From Peltaster fructicola (Eukaryota > Ascomycota > Dothideomycetes): DNA of 64,000 nt. Made by a program: the position numbers and the translations under genes. The DNA lies in assembly GCA_001592805.2 (NCBI GenBank), contig CP051140.1, forward strand, positions 2,171,501-2,235,500, given 5' to 3'. Shown one piece after another: positions 21,156 through 30,858 of the stretch; the stretch's first letter is position 1; each line of letters begins with the position of its first letter. Below the pieces are notes generated by a model. It was not told where the DNA came from, ran no database searches, and saw only the letters and a list, made by a program, of their open reading frames with translations.

Positions 21156-22478
21156 TTGCCAGAGAGCATAACCGATTGCGAGCATGATCACTTGCACGGT
21201 CGACAGCCTGAGAGCATGACTACCAACGACGCATGACTACAAAACGAAGCACGACTGCGTGGAAGCACGATCGCACCACCTCATAGCTACTTCTAAGCAT
21301 AACCGCACGACTTCTGAGCTACTTCAACAGCACCATTACGAAGATATGACATACTAAAGTTTGATTTCTGGTTCTGGTTGTCACACACGACAGCCCTATA
21401 GTTTTGAAAAGATGTCATTGTGATGAGCAACATTGACACTTGCTTTATCTTAGCATAGCGAACGGCAAATGGCATCAACCATCAATCATGATCCTGGCAT
21501 TGTTAAACGGGCTACGCTTCGGCGTTCACCGAGGAAGAGGGTGCAGGAGGAGTAGAAGGAGCATCATACTTCAATCCTCGATCCAATGTTCAAGAATAAG
21601 CTCCACTACGCAGGACAAGCACTCGACCAGCTGATGTGCTGGCACTGCTACGCCTGAGAGCTACAAGCAGTCTGCAGGATAGCATCTTGTATAGACAGTA
21701 AACGTGAGAGACAGGACAGTTTACTTCCTTCGCTACACAAGCTCCTCGCTACAGTGCAGTTCTCGGGAGTACTCGCTGACGCACTAGCGGCCTTGAGTGG
21801 TAAGCGATGCTTACTTGCATGAGACCAGCCCTTAGGTGCTTCACTCCTGTCGAGTGTGTCATATTGCCGCCTTGTGAGCCTTGTAAGGCGTAGTGTGTGA
21901 GGTACACAGGGCGAAAGACCTGCTATTGACAGGCAGGCTCGGCGTATGACGTTCCTCTCCATGACTACATGTATTAGTCACGTAGCTCTCAGCTCACATG
22001 AAAGACGCATGTCAACGGCGATGCATCGAAGCAGACAGGCCGTGTGCGTGGGTGTGCCGACGGGAGTGTGAGCACGAGTCGCAGCACTAGTAGCACCCGA
22101 ACCTTGAGCTTTAGCATGAGACTGTTGTGAGCTGTGCCTTGCCTGGTAGCTGCAAGGCTTACTTATCTGTGCATGAACTCGTGCTGTGCGAGCTCAGTCT
22201 ACCCTCTGGACACGCACGTTCTCCAGTATGGTGTCAGACGAGAGACGTATCGTTGATATGCTGCTTTCACCAAGCATGACCCCTGCACAATGCATTCTAA
22301 GCATGGTAGGGCTCTGCTAGCGTAAGATCTTCCATGCCGAAGGGTGGCATGTACTGCTAGCATTGCTGCCCGACGATGTGAACCTTGAGAGCATGGACAG
22401 CGTCCACTCCGGAGATGTTGATCGTTGTTACCTGTGGCAGAGAGGTCGAAGGGCTTACATCCCGAACGTGCCTATAGG
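21156..22478. other. Intergenic, 1.3 kb, convergent 3' ends
   Basis: Between the C2H2 gene and VFA1. From 21165 to 21310 a loose series of AGCATGA/AGCACGA words recurs every 15-30 bp. No frame with coding character is seen on either strand; 21648-21962 (minus) is open by chance. Confidence 0.55.
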
Positions 22479-23036
22479 TCATGGCTTGCCAGTTGGTGCA
22501 CTTGGGAAAGTATTAGGATTCATCAGTCTTGCTCGATCTCGTCTGGCGATTTCGACATCTCGTTTCTTCTGCAAGCGCATGTTGAAGAAGTTCTTGCTCA
22601 ATTCGAAGATGCGAGGGCCTTCAATGGTTGGCTTCTCAACCTGACTCTTATCCTTGAGCTCAGCTAGTTTCTCCTGCTGCTCCTTCTCATCTTGTTCATC
22701 CTGGGCTTTCTCATCGGCTTTTTTGTCCTTGTCCTTGTCCTTCTTCGCGTCTTTGTCTTTGCGCTTCTCCAGCTTCTTTTGCTGTCTCTCGGCGTACTCC
22801 TTCTTCACCTTCTCGATCTCGGCTTCTAATTCTTGCTCTCGCTGCTTCTTCGCCAGGTCCTCGGCATCTTTGGCTGTCGCGAAGTTGCGATCAGTCAGGT
22901 GGCTAGGACAGATGTGAAACCAGTCGTCGGATTGTGGTGTGATGAGCACCGTCGCAGAGGGTTTGTAGCAGATCCAGCATGCTTTCGAATTCGACGCATC
23001 AACTAGTCGGCGGTGGTATAGATTCTTCGTTGTCAT
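22479..23036 (-). CDS. VFA1: Vps4-associated protein 1 homologue
   Basis: A single exon of 185 aa. The N-terminal zinc-binding element has CWICYKP and WFHICPSHL, and is followed by a long charged coiled coil very rich in Lys, Glu, Asp and Gln (for example KKDKDKDKKADEK). The C-terminus (IFELSKNFFNMRL) matches the Vps4-binding tail of Vfa1-like proteins. In yeast Vfa1 binds the AAA ATPase Vps4 and stimulates it in ESCRT-III disassembly at endosomes. The start at 23036 gives the standard N-terminus MTTKNLYHRRLVDASNSKAC. It is divergent from ARG4 with 302 bp between the start codons. Confidence 0.9.
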   Translation of the reverse strand: MTTKNLYHRRLVDASNSKACWICYKPSATVLITPQSDDWFHICPSHLTDRNFATAKDAEDLAKKQREQELEAEIEKVKKEYAERQQKKLEKRKDKDAKKDKDKDKKADEKAQDEQDEKEQQEKLAELKDKSQVEKPTIEGPRIFELSKNFFNMRLQKKRDVEIARRDRARLMNPNTFPSAPTGKP

Positions 23037-23187
23037 TGCGCGGAGTAGAAACGACGCAAGATGAGCACGTCTAGAATTGAGCTGTTGCTCATGACGTTTG
23101 GTTTGTGGCCAGACTTCGGCGTATTTTCGGAATTGAGATAACGTGTCGATAAGATGCGCATCAGTCTTGTGATGAAGAAAAATAATT

Positions 23188-23294
23188 TGAGTCTCGCCGA
23201 GATCGCATACAGATCGAGCTCATATTTGACCTCGTTCTTGTCCTCTGGAAACAAGTATCGTCTTCTTCCACGCTTCACTCATAGTGCTGACTCT
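23188..23294 (+). promoter_or_regulatory. Two Gcn4/CpcA-like half-consensus sites upstream of ARG4
   Basis: TGAGTCT (23188-23194) and TGACTCT (23288-23294) each match six of seven positions of TGA(C/G)TCA, the binding site of the general amino-acid control activator. They lie 145 and 45 bp before the ARG4 ATG, in the intergenic region shared with VFA1. Arginine biosynthesis genes are classical targets, so the sites are plausible but not proven. Confidence 0.4.
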
Positions 23295-23338
23295 CCTTAC
23301 CCCTTCAGACTAACCTCCTCTACCTTCCTTCAGTCGCA

Positions 23339-24748
23339 ATGGCTTCAGATTCAAAACCAGAAGCCAACAAGCTATGGGGAGGTCGTTTCACAGGCGGTCT
23401 CGACCCTATCATGACACAGTATAACGAATCAATCTACTTTGATCGGGCTTTCTACGCTCAAGACATTCGTGGCAGCATCGCCTACGCCAGAGCCAACAAG
23501 AACACCAAGCTCCTCACTGAACACGAGTTCTCCGAGATCGAGCGAGGTCTGAAGGAAGTCCAGGCAGAATGGGAGCAGAACAAATTCGCTATCCAGCCTA
23601 GTGTAGATGAGGACATCCATACAGCCAACGAGCGAAGGCTAGGAGAGATCATCGGCAAGGACATTGCTGGCAAGCTTCACACGGGCAGAAGTCGTAATGA
23701 TCAAGTCGCGACAGACATGCGCCTGTGGCTGCGGGACCAGTTGGACGAGCTCGAGAGCTTCCTCGTAGACTTCCTGAAGGTCATTGCAGCACGATCAGAG
23801 AAAGAGATAGAGTATGTCATGCCAGGATACACACACTTGCAGCGAGCACAGCCCATACGATGGAGCCATTGGATGCTGATGTATGGTTCCTTCTTCGCAA
23901 CAGACTTGCAGCGATTGCGTGAGCTCAAGACTCGAGTCAATAGGTCACCATTGGGCTGTGGAGCTCTCGCTGGTAACCCTTTCGGCATCGACAGGGTCGC
24001 TATTGCGGAGGAGCTGGGTTTCGACAGCCTGATCATGAACTCGATGGCAGGTGTCGCAGATCGCGACTTTGTCGTTGAGACGATGCAGTGGGGATCGATG
24101 CTCATGATGCATCTGTCACGTTGGGCTGAAGATCTGATCATCTATTCCTCGGGAGAGTTTGCTTTCGTGAAACTGGCGGATGCATACTCGACTGGATCCT
24201 CCTTGATGCCACAGAAGAAGAATCCTGACTCTCTCGAGCTCCTGCGAGGCAAGGCCGGACGAGCATTCGGCCACATGGCAGGCCTGATGATGAGCATAAA
24301 GGGTATTCCTTCTACGTACAACAAGGACTTGCAAGAGTCTGTTGAGCCACTACTTGACCATGTCAAGACTGTCGGCGACAGCATCCAGATCGCCACAGGA
24401 GTTCTGAGCACACTCGCAGCACAGCCAGAGAACATGCTCAAGAGTTTGTCTCCAGACATGCTTGCCACAGATCTTGCAGACTATCTCGTGCGAAGAGGTG
24501 TGCCTTTCCGAGAGACGCATCACATCTCTGGTCAGGTCGTGGCACTGGCAGAGCGAGAGAACAAGCCAATGGACCAACTCAGCTTTGCTCAATTACAGCA
24601 AGTCGATCAGCGCTTCGAGAAGGATGTGCTGGAGGTATTCGACTACCAGAAGTCCGTTGAGATGAGGTCAGCTAAAGGAGGTACTAGCAAGTCTGCTGTC
24701 TTGGAGCAGATTGAGGCCGTGAAAGCAGCACTCGCTGGTGGCTCATAG
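23339..24748 (+). CDS. ARG4: Argininosuccinate lyase
   Basis: The enzyme cleaves argininosuccinate to arginine and fumarate, the last step of arginine synthesis in the cytosol. One exon encodes 469 aa, the usual length. Family signatures are LWGGRFTGG at the N-terminus, HTGRSRNDQVATD, THLQRAQPIRWSHW, and the flexible catalytic loop GSSLMPQKKNPD, whose serine pair is Ser287-Ser288. The C-terminus is short and acidic-neutral as in other ASLs. The start at 23339 follows a CTTCAGTCGCA leader. All key residues I can place are intact. Gcn4-like sites upstream suggest amino-acid control. Confidence 0.97.
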   Translation: MASDSKPEANKLWGGRFTGGLDPIMTQYNESIYFDRAFYAQDIRGSIAYARANKNTKLLTEHEFSEIERGLKEVQAEWEQNKFAIQPSVDEDIHTANERRLGEIIGKDIAGKLHTGRSRNDQVATDMRLWLRDQLDELESFLVDFLKVIAARSEKEIEYVMPGYTHLQRAQPIRWSHWMLMYGSFFATDLQRLRELKTRVNRSPLGCGALAGNPFGIDRVAIAEELGFDSLIMNSMAGVADRDFVVETMQWGSMLMMHLSRWAEDLIIYSSGEFAFVKLADAYSTGSSLMPQKKNPDSLELLRGKAGRAFGHMAGLMMSIKGIPSTYNKDLQESVEPLLDHVKTVGDSIQIATGVLSTLAAQPENMLKSLSPDMLATDLADYLVRRGVPFRETHHISGQVVALAERENKPMDQLSFAQLQQVDQRFEKDVLEVFDYQKSVEMRSAKGGTSKSAVLEQIEAVKAALAGGS

Positions 24749-25052
24749 CTGATGAACGCTTTGATGTTGTCTATAGAGATACAGTATAGCTTATGACTTA
24801 TGAGATCATTTCGTCACAGGATCGACAGAGAAAGCATATGACTGGTCGCTGTGGTTCATGAGAGTGATGTTGATAGTCGGCACTGCCAAGTGTCATGCAG
24901 GTCGCAGTGCTTGTCATCGATATATTCGCGCCTCAATGCTTTAATATAGCGACTGCTCCAACACCTCCCATCTCATGAGCGTGTGACCAACATTGTCATA
25001 GGTCTCTTTGCCCAACTTTGCCATTGTGCGGAGATTACTCACAGCTATCTCA
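24749..25052. other. Short intergenic
   Basis: About 300 bp between ARG4 and the RUS-family gene on the same strand. It holds the ARG4 3' UTR and the next promoter; no other feature is recognised. Confidence 0.5.
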
Positions 25053-26502
25053 ATGACCGAGTATGTAGAGACAGATGAGGTCGGCACTCCCATGCAGACG
25101 TACCTCATCTCAACAAACGAGAAAGAGAACGAAGACCGAGTCGACATTGTCCGTCCAGCGGCTGCGCAGCAGACTCTATGGCAGGTTGTACTGGACATAT
25201 TCCTTCCGGCTGGCTTTCCCAACAGTGTCACAAATGACTATATCGAGTAGGTTCATCACTCATTGCTTGGCCAACACTGATTAAGGACAGGTATCAGATA
25301 TATGTAAGTTGCAGGCCATACGTTCGCCTAAGCTAACAATACAGGACTCTCTACAGGCGTTTGCCAGCTCGATTGCAGGCCTGCTATCCTCCCGAGCTGT
25401 CCTGTCTACTCTAGGAGTAGGCGATGCCTCCAGCTCAGCCACAAACGCAGTCATCTTCAATGTCCTTCAAGAGTCGTTAGGACGACTAGCGACGATTGGC
25501 TTTGCATATCGTCTCGGCACCACGCTCGAACCAGAGTGCAAGATGTATAGACTGCTAGCAGACGTGCTCAATGACTTTGCTTTCGTTCTTGACTGCCTGT
25601 CTCCAGTCCTCCCTTCTTGGCTCAGCGTACTGGCACTGTCATTTGCTGGAGTACTCCGTGCTCTATGCGGCGTTGCCGCTGGCTCGTCCAAGGCAAGTCT
25701 CAGCGCTCACTTCGCCAAATGGGGTAATCTTGGAGAGCTCAATGCAAAGGACTCGAGTCAGGAGACTATCATCAGCTTGTTGGGTATGCTGGCCGGCACT
25801 GTTGTCGTCTCGTACATCAACACACCGTTCGCTACTTGGACTGCCTTGATAGCACTGCTCGCAGTGCACCTGGAGATGAATCGCAGAGCTGTTCGCGCCG
25901 TGGCTTTGAAGTCTCTGAACAGGCAAAGGGCTGGTCTAATGTTTCACCGGCTGTGCAAGAACGAAGTGCCTACTCCTCAAGATGTCTCGATTGAGGAGCA
26001 CATCTTCGAGCTAGGAGGGACCCTTCGAGCGGCTGACGGAGGGGCTATTGGGCACTGCACAATAGGTTGCAAGCTTGAAGTCTTCCTGAGAAGCTCCGGC
26101 ACAGTGTCGAGTACAGGAGCAGTCAAGATCAACAAGAATGCAATGGCTTCATTGAATCGAGCCTTCGTTGGGGTTAAGCACATCCTTTGGTATGATGTGA
26201 GTCTGGCAACCCGAAAGATCAAAATCTTTGTGGCTCTGAAGAACCATGCCGGCCCTCGCGATATCCTGCTCGCATGGTGGCATGCTGTCGCTCTCGCAAG
26301 TCTCGTCCATGATCAGCGAAGGGGAACAAGCGTCGACCCGGAGAGCACATCCAATGTCGTTGAGCGCAGCTTGAAGGTGGCTGTCGGCCTCATCGAGACC
26401 TACGCCTCAAGGCTGCAGAGTGTCGGTTGGGATCTCGACGCCAGCGTCATCCTGACAAGACCTGCTCCGAGGCTGGATATCAAGGACATGAGTTTGAGCT
26501 AA
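25053..26502 (+). CDS. RUS (root UVB sensitive, DUF647) family membrane protein
   Basis: Three exons (25053-25246, 25291-25303, 25345-26502) encode 454 aa. The middle exon has only 13 nt; including it gives GFPNSVTNDYIE-YQIYDSLQAF, the expected conserved core, and skipping it breaks the frame. Further signatures are SSIAGLLSSRAVL, LEPECKMYRLLADV and AGSSKASLSAHFAKWGNLGE, followed by hydrophobic segments (LLGMLAGTVVVSYI). Plant RUS1/RUS2 act in vitamin B6-linked UV-B signalling and auxin transport, and metazoan C16orf58 is mitochondrial or ER-associated. The role of the fungal member is unknown. It converges on the TFIID gene with 58 bp between the stops. Confidence 0.92.
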
Positions 26503-26560
26503 GCTCGCTCTTCTGTGTGTCGATGTCGTGATGATAGAATCGATAGTGGTATCAGCACAC

Positions 26561-27349
26561 TCATGTCGTTATCATTGCGTTATTGTTGACATCCAGAGCA
26601 GTCTCGGAGGTCGCATGTCCATCCTGTTGCTCATCAATATCCATGTCTGTCTTCTGGACACCATTCATCTCCCGATAGGCGGTACCGAGCGCCCACAGCT
26701 GCAGTGATCTGGCAGCGCCGCCTTCAATAACCACTTCAGGGCGGTCTACCTCTCCCTGACCGAGCACAGTGTCTGCAAATCTTGCTTCGGATTCTTGACC
26801 GGTCTTGCCGTATTTCTTCTTCAGGGTGACAAGCATGTCGTCTGCGCGCACCAGGCTTCCGCCGACTCCCACGCTCCCAGGACCTGCTGCTATAGCATCG
26901 CCACTCATGCCAGCTACCCTCCTGATCTCAGTATATTGCGCCCCATCGAACCAGCTCGTGAAGTCACGGATATCCTTGACATCCTGCTCATCCCGTCTTC
27001 GTCGTTCTGCTGCAAGTCTCACGTGTCCGCCCTTCATATCCACATAGTCGGACAGAGGCCGCCGCATCCGTTCGCGGAACTCTTCCTCTGTCGCGTCCGC
27101 GTATGGCACAAGGACACCACACTCTGTAAGTGCATGACGAACGTCGGCAATGGAGGGTATGTGATCGTTGTGAGCGGTCTGCGCGTGTTGAGCAGTACTG
27201 GTCGCGAGAAGCAGGAGATGTCGCTCTGCAATATTGACGAGTGCGTCAAGGACTGATGGCTTGGTAGAATGGAAGCCAGTGCCTCGAAGCGTATTAATAA
27301 CCATAGGTCGTAGCAATGATCGATGCAGATCTGCAGATTGGGTCGCCAT
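26561..27349 (-). CDS. Histone-fold TFIID subunit (TAF3/TAF8-like, Bromo_TP domain)
   Basis: A single exon of 262 aa. Residues 8-80 form a histone-fold pattern (LHRSLLRPMVINTLRGTGFH, then LDALVNIAERHLLLL and IADVRHALTECGVL), the bromodomain-associated fold found in TAF3 and TAF8, which pair with TAF10. It is followed by the conserved fungal stretch EEEFRERMRRPL and a middle segment FTSWFDGAQ...EIRRVAGM, then LKKKYGKTG and DTVLGQG. No PHD finger is present, as usual for fungal TAF3. The product would be a nuclear component of the general transcription factor TFIID. TAF3 is my preferred name, but TAF8 cannot be excluded by eye. Confidence 0.75.
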   Translation of the reverse strand: MATQSADLHRSLLRPMVINTLRGTGFHSTKPSVLDALVNIAERHLLLLATSTAQHAQTAHNDHIPSIADVRHALTECGVLVPYADATEEEFRERMRRPLSDYVDMKGGHVRLAAERRRRDEQDVKDIRDFTSWFDGAQYTEIRRVAGMSGDAIAAGPGSVGVGGSLVRADDMLVTLKKKYGKTGQESEARFADTVLGQGEVDRPEVVIEGGAARSLQLWALGTAYREMNGVQKTDMDIDEQQDGHATSETALDVNNNAMITT

Positions 27350-27911
27350 ATCGTGCGTAGCAGTGCGTTGTTATCGCATGCTGGAGTCTGAGTGTGAAGA
27401 ATATCTTGTGCACATGTGCGCTCAAGAAAAGTGATTTGTGTGTATAAAGATATTTGTTGAAGCACGAAGTGAATTGCGTTTCGGTCTGATGCGCGTCGCT
27501 CTTCACTGACGCACCTACGACCTCTTCGCGACCCAGCTTAGACGACATCCCAATCACGACTGCGGCAATGCTAACATACATTCGACATCACGCAGGCGAT
27601 GCTTTTCAAGATGCACGAAGTACAGTCGCTATGGACACTCAGCGCATAGTCTGCTTTAGAACAAGATATATCCATTGTATCGTACAGTATGCTCTCAACC
27701 CACTGATAGACAACCCGAGGTCAACTTGATGGATGTGATGGGGATCTCTGAGGATCAACACCATCACTATAGTGAACCCTGGCCAGGCGCGGTGCTCTCT
27801 TGTGCCCAAGCAAAATATCGCCACAATTCCTGCTACGCATCTCGATCGACTTCGACAGCTCAATCACTATCTCGACGTACGCTTCAGCCCATCACCTCCT
27901 TGATCATATCC
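27350..27911. other. Intergenic, 560 bp
   Basis: Upstream region of the TFIID subunit gene and 3' end of the PAN-like protein gene, both on the minus strand. No further gene, repeat or clear element is seen. Confidence 0.5.
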
Positions 27912-29111
27912 TCAGATCAAGCCACTATGATCCGTGTAGATACTTCTTTGTCTAGCATGGCCATGGGACGACTGACGTGGACTTGGGACTGCGTATATGG
28001 TATCAAGAGGTGATACCATGCTGTCAGGCGAGTGTGATGGCAGCATGGATGTCTCAGACTCCCTGTCCAGATATCTTGACAGCCCTGGAAAGATCCGTCT
28101 CAAGCGATGAGATATGCCTCCGCTATGGCGTCGACGTGCGAGCAGTATTATGAGCAGCACCAAGCCAATGAGCATTAGAAGCCCAAGGCCGGCTCCTACG
28201 ATGACTCCCTTGTAGGAGACTACGGCACTGCTCCGACCAGCCACACCAGCCATTGGTCCATGATTTGTGCCTGCTGCAGTCCTGTCCAGCTCCACTGCTC
28301 TGTCTTCGAGGAGCATCTGCTGCTCATACTTGACGAAGGAAATGTAGCTTGATTGCGTGGTTGTCACATAAGACGAGTTTGGCATACTACTCTTGAAGAA
28401 GCAGTTGCCTTTTTCTGCACCAATGTAGGTAAACCCTGCACAATGGTCGTACGCCGAGCATGACGAGAAGCACTGGGTATAGCCTCCCACGCCAATCTGC
28501 AATGACGCGTACGACAGCGCGATGTTGTCCGCGTTGCAGCGTATCGAATAGGTTACGGAGGAAAAGTCATTGTAAAGAGTACCATTGGCTTCAGGACACG
28601 AGGGAAGTCGTTGCGATGCCGTCTGAGAAGGTCTCGCATCGAGTGCGGAGGACAGCGTGCTCGTCGGAAGTGTCGTCTGTGGGATAGGTTGGATGGAGAG
28701 AGATGTAGCGCCAGCGTCTGCGGATTGTGCCGTAGGAGATGAGCTCAAAATGCTGCTCGTGGTGAGAGCTCTTGAAGTGAGTACAGATTCTTGCTCGACA
28801 GATACCGGTAGAGCTGCAGACGCCACAGGCTGATCGATGCTTGCAGCACCGATGCATGGATCGACATTGGCGCATCCGCGGTATCCATTTGAGCAGAAGT
28901 AGAATGCCGTGCCTATTGGACAGGTTTGGACGTTTATAATGGTCGACTGCTGCGGGAAACGCTTCGCTATCGTCTCGTCCTTCTGCTGAGGGACGCCAAA
29001 TACCACTGCCTTCTTCCCTTGTGGAGCTATAGATGCTTCCTCATATTGTCGTGGTTTGTTCTCAATTGGATCCTGGCTAGTCTGGCCACGACCCAAGTCA
29101 GGGACGAGCAT
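27912..29111 (-). CDS. Single-pass membrane protein with Cys-rich and PAN/Apple-like extracellular region
   Basis: A single exon of 399 aa. An N-terminal Cys-rich element (CPIGTAFYFCSNGYRGCANVDPC begins near residue 63, key cysteines at spacing C-x8-C-x6-C-x5-C) is followed by a Ser/Thr-rich stalk. Next comes a PAN/Apple-like module with cysteines in RCNAD, QCFSSCSAYDHCAGF and NCFFK. One strong transmembrane helix follows (GVIVGAGLGLLMLIGLVLLI) with RRRH on its inner side and a 65-residue Ser-rich cytosolic tail. No N-terminal signal peptide is visible, which is odd for this topology; an upstream signal exon or a type III insertion are the options. It may be an adhesive or sensor-like surface protein; the ligand is unknown. 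Confidence 0.75.
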   Translation of the reverse strand: MLVPDLGRGQTSQDPIENKPRQYEEASIAPQGKKAVVFGVPQQKDETIAKRFPQQSTIINVQTCPIGTAFYFCSNGYRGCANVDPCIGAASIDQPVASAALPVSVEQESVLTSRALTTSSILSSSPTAQSADAGATSLSIQPIPQTTLPTSTLSSALDARPSQTASQRLPSCPEANGTLYNDFSSVTYSIRCNADNIALSYASLQIGVGGYTQCFSSCSAYDHCAGFTYIGAEKGNCFFKSSMPNSSYVTTTQSSYISFVKYEQQMLLEDRAVELDRTAAGTNHGPMAGVAGRSSAVVSYKGVIVGAGLGLLMLIGLVLLIILLARRRHSGGISHRLRRIFPGLSRYLDRESETSMLPSHSPDSMVSPLDTIYAVPSPRQSSHGHARQRSIYTDHSGLI

Positions 29112-29699
29112 CGTCGAGTTCGTTGCTCATCTGAGATACCACCTGCTCTAGGTTATTGTACCTTGCGCTGTCAAGCATGAGTGGGAGCTCTGGACAAAGG
29201 CGACATAGTATGCTGTTTGCAACCCTTGGGTTGTTCACCATCATTAACAAAGGAGGCTCACGTTAGAGTACTCGGCCAGCATCGTTTTAACATCTCGTCA
29301 TCGCCAGGAGCTTTTGATGTCTGGAAGCAATTGATGGCTTCCACGAGGTACCGCGTCTGCAAGACATGTCACATATTTGTACGCTCCTCAGGTCGAACAT
29401 GTTGTCCATAGATGTCGAGCCTGTGTCATTGCACTGGGCGGACGAGAGGTGATGCGCCACTCCGATCGGCCTTTGTTCAGTCCTGCCTCAGCCTTGACGT
29501 GTCCCAGAAGCGGTGAAGCAAAGATGTAGGTGCATGAGTGTAGTTGTGAAAGGATTATCCACGCAATGTAATTGTAGCTTTGGTTCGCAAACGTGCATGG
29601 TGATGTCATTCAGCATTGGATCTGCCAGACACGAGACACGACTCTCGCGACTCACGGTGACTACACCCCTCAACGCCTGGGATCACACAGTCCAGCAGT
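29112..29699. other. Divergent intergenic region, 590 bp
   Basis: Shared upstream region of the PAN-like protein (minus) and the AlkB-type dioxygenase (plus). Only chance open frames and no strong TATA element are seen. Confidence 0.5.
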
Positions 29700-30704
29700 A
29701 TGGACGCCCAGACGAAGAAGAGGAAGATTGACAGCAAGCTCGACGCGTTCTTTGGCAGTCGTACAGCGAAGAAATCGCGTAGCAACGTGGCAGACGTCCC
29801 ATATGAGCAGCCGAACCAAGACAAAGCCACCTCAACTGAACAATCGACTCACCCGACCTATCCATATCCAATACCACTTCTTCCGCCAGAGATAGCAGAA
29901 CTGCTCCAATTCGTGCCAGCAGCCGAAGCGCGTGCCATCAACGACAAGACAGACCTAGATCTCCTTTACTTCCAACCATTCATTCCCAAGGAGATTACTA
30001 CCAGCCTTTTTGAGTTCCTACGCAAGGAACTCTTCTTCTACAGAGTGAAATACAAGATCAAACGCGGTCCAGTAGAGACCCAGATCAACACGCCTCGCTT
30101 CACAACCGTCTTTGGCCTCGATGAGACCGCTCGCTTCTCAGCAGACGGTTCGATCGTCGATGCGGCCAGTGGCAAGCCACTCCCAGGAAGCACATACAAA
30201 TGCAGACCAAGGCCTCTACCTGACGTGCTTGATTCTCTTCGAAAGCTGACCGAGAATGCAACGGGTTGCAGCTTCAATGTTGCCCTGGTGAACTACTATG
30301 CCACTGGTGATGACAGTATATCGTACCACAGTGACGACGAGAGATTCCTGGGAGCGAACCCAGCCATTGCTTCCTTCAGCCTTGGCGCCAGACGAGACTT
30401 TCTCATGAAGCATAAGCCGACTGAGCGGAAGGAAGAATGTGAGACCAAGCCAATGAAGCTAGAGTTGGGTCCTGGTGACATGGTATTGATGCAGGGCCGT
30501 ACCCAGTCGAATTGGCTGCACAGCATTCCCAAACGAAAGCGAGGAGAGGCAGATAAAGGCAGGATCAACATTACCTTTCGCAGAGCTATGGTGAAGGGCG
30601 GCACAGAGAACTACTACAGGTACAACGTCCTTGGTGATAGCGGCGATGGTGAAGTCTTTAGCTGGAATGCAGCCAAACGTGAGATGACGCCCTGGAAGAG
30701 CTGA
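29700..30704 (+). CDS. AlkB-type Fe(II)/2-oxoglutarate dioxygenase (ALKBH2/3-like DNA repair)
   Basis: A single exon of 334 aa. The double-stranded beta-helix core has the iron ligands His210 and Asp212 (YHSDDE) and His274 (WLHSIPK), and the 2-oxoglutarate-binding arginines in GRINITFRR (288-295). Upstream lies the nucleotide-recognition region (RFTTVFGLDE) and FNVALVNYY, as in ALKBH2/3, which oxidatively remove 1-methyladenine and 3-methylcytosine from DNA. The first 20 residues are basic (KKRK) and contain DSKLDAFFG, close to a PCNA-interacting box but with Asp where Gln is usual. Nuclear repair of alkylated DNA is the likely role. It converges on the casein kinase gene with 154 bp between the stops. 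Confidence 0.88.
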   Translation: MDAQTKKRKIDSKLDAFFGSRTAKKSRSNVADVPYEQPNQDKATSTEQSTHPTYPYPIPLLPPEIAELLQFVPAAEARAINDKTDLDLLYFQPFIPKEITTSLFEFLRKELFFYRVKYKIKRGPVETQINTPRFTTVFGLDETARFSADGSIVDAASGKPLPGSTYKCRPRPLPDVLDSLRKLTENATGCSFNVALVNYYATGDDSISYHSDDERFLGANPAIASFSLGARRDFLMKHKPTERKEECETKPMKLELGPGDMVLMQGRTQSNWLHSIPKRKRGEADKGRINITFRRAMVKGGTENYYRYNVLGDSGDGEVFSWNAAKREMTPWKS

Positions 30705-30858
30705 TGGATTTTCTGTCCCCGAACAGACCATAACGATATGCGATGCTTTCGTGTCAATCGACCATTAATTGGAGTGAAGCGACGAGCAAAACCCTGCTGC
30801 CTTATAACGCCGACGCTATACATATTGAAGCAACATTTCCAAACTGCTGCGCACTACC

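Noticed and set aside
26795-27256. 153-codon frame opposite the TFIID subunit gene
   Set aside because: Antisense shadow of a conserved histone-fold gene.
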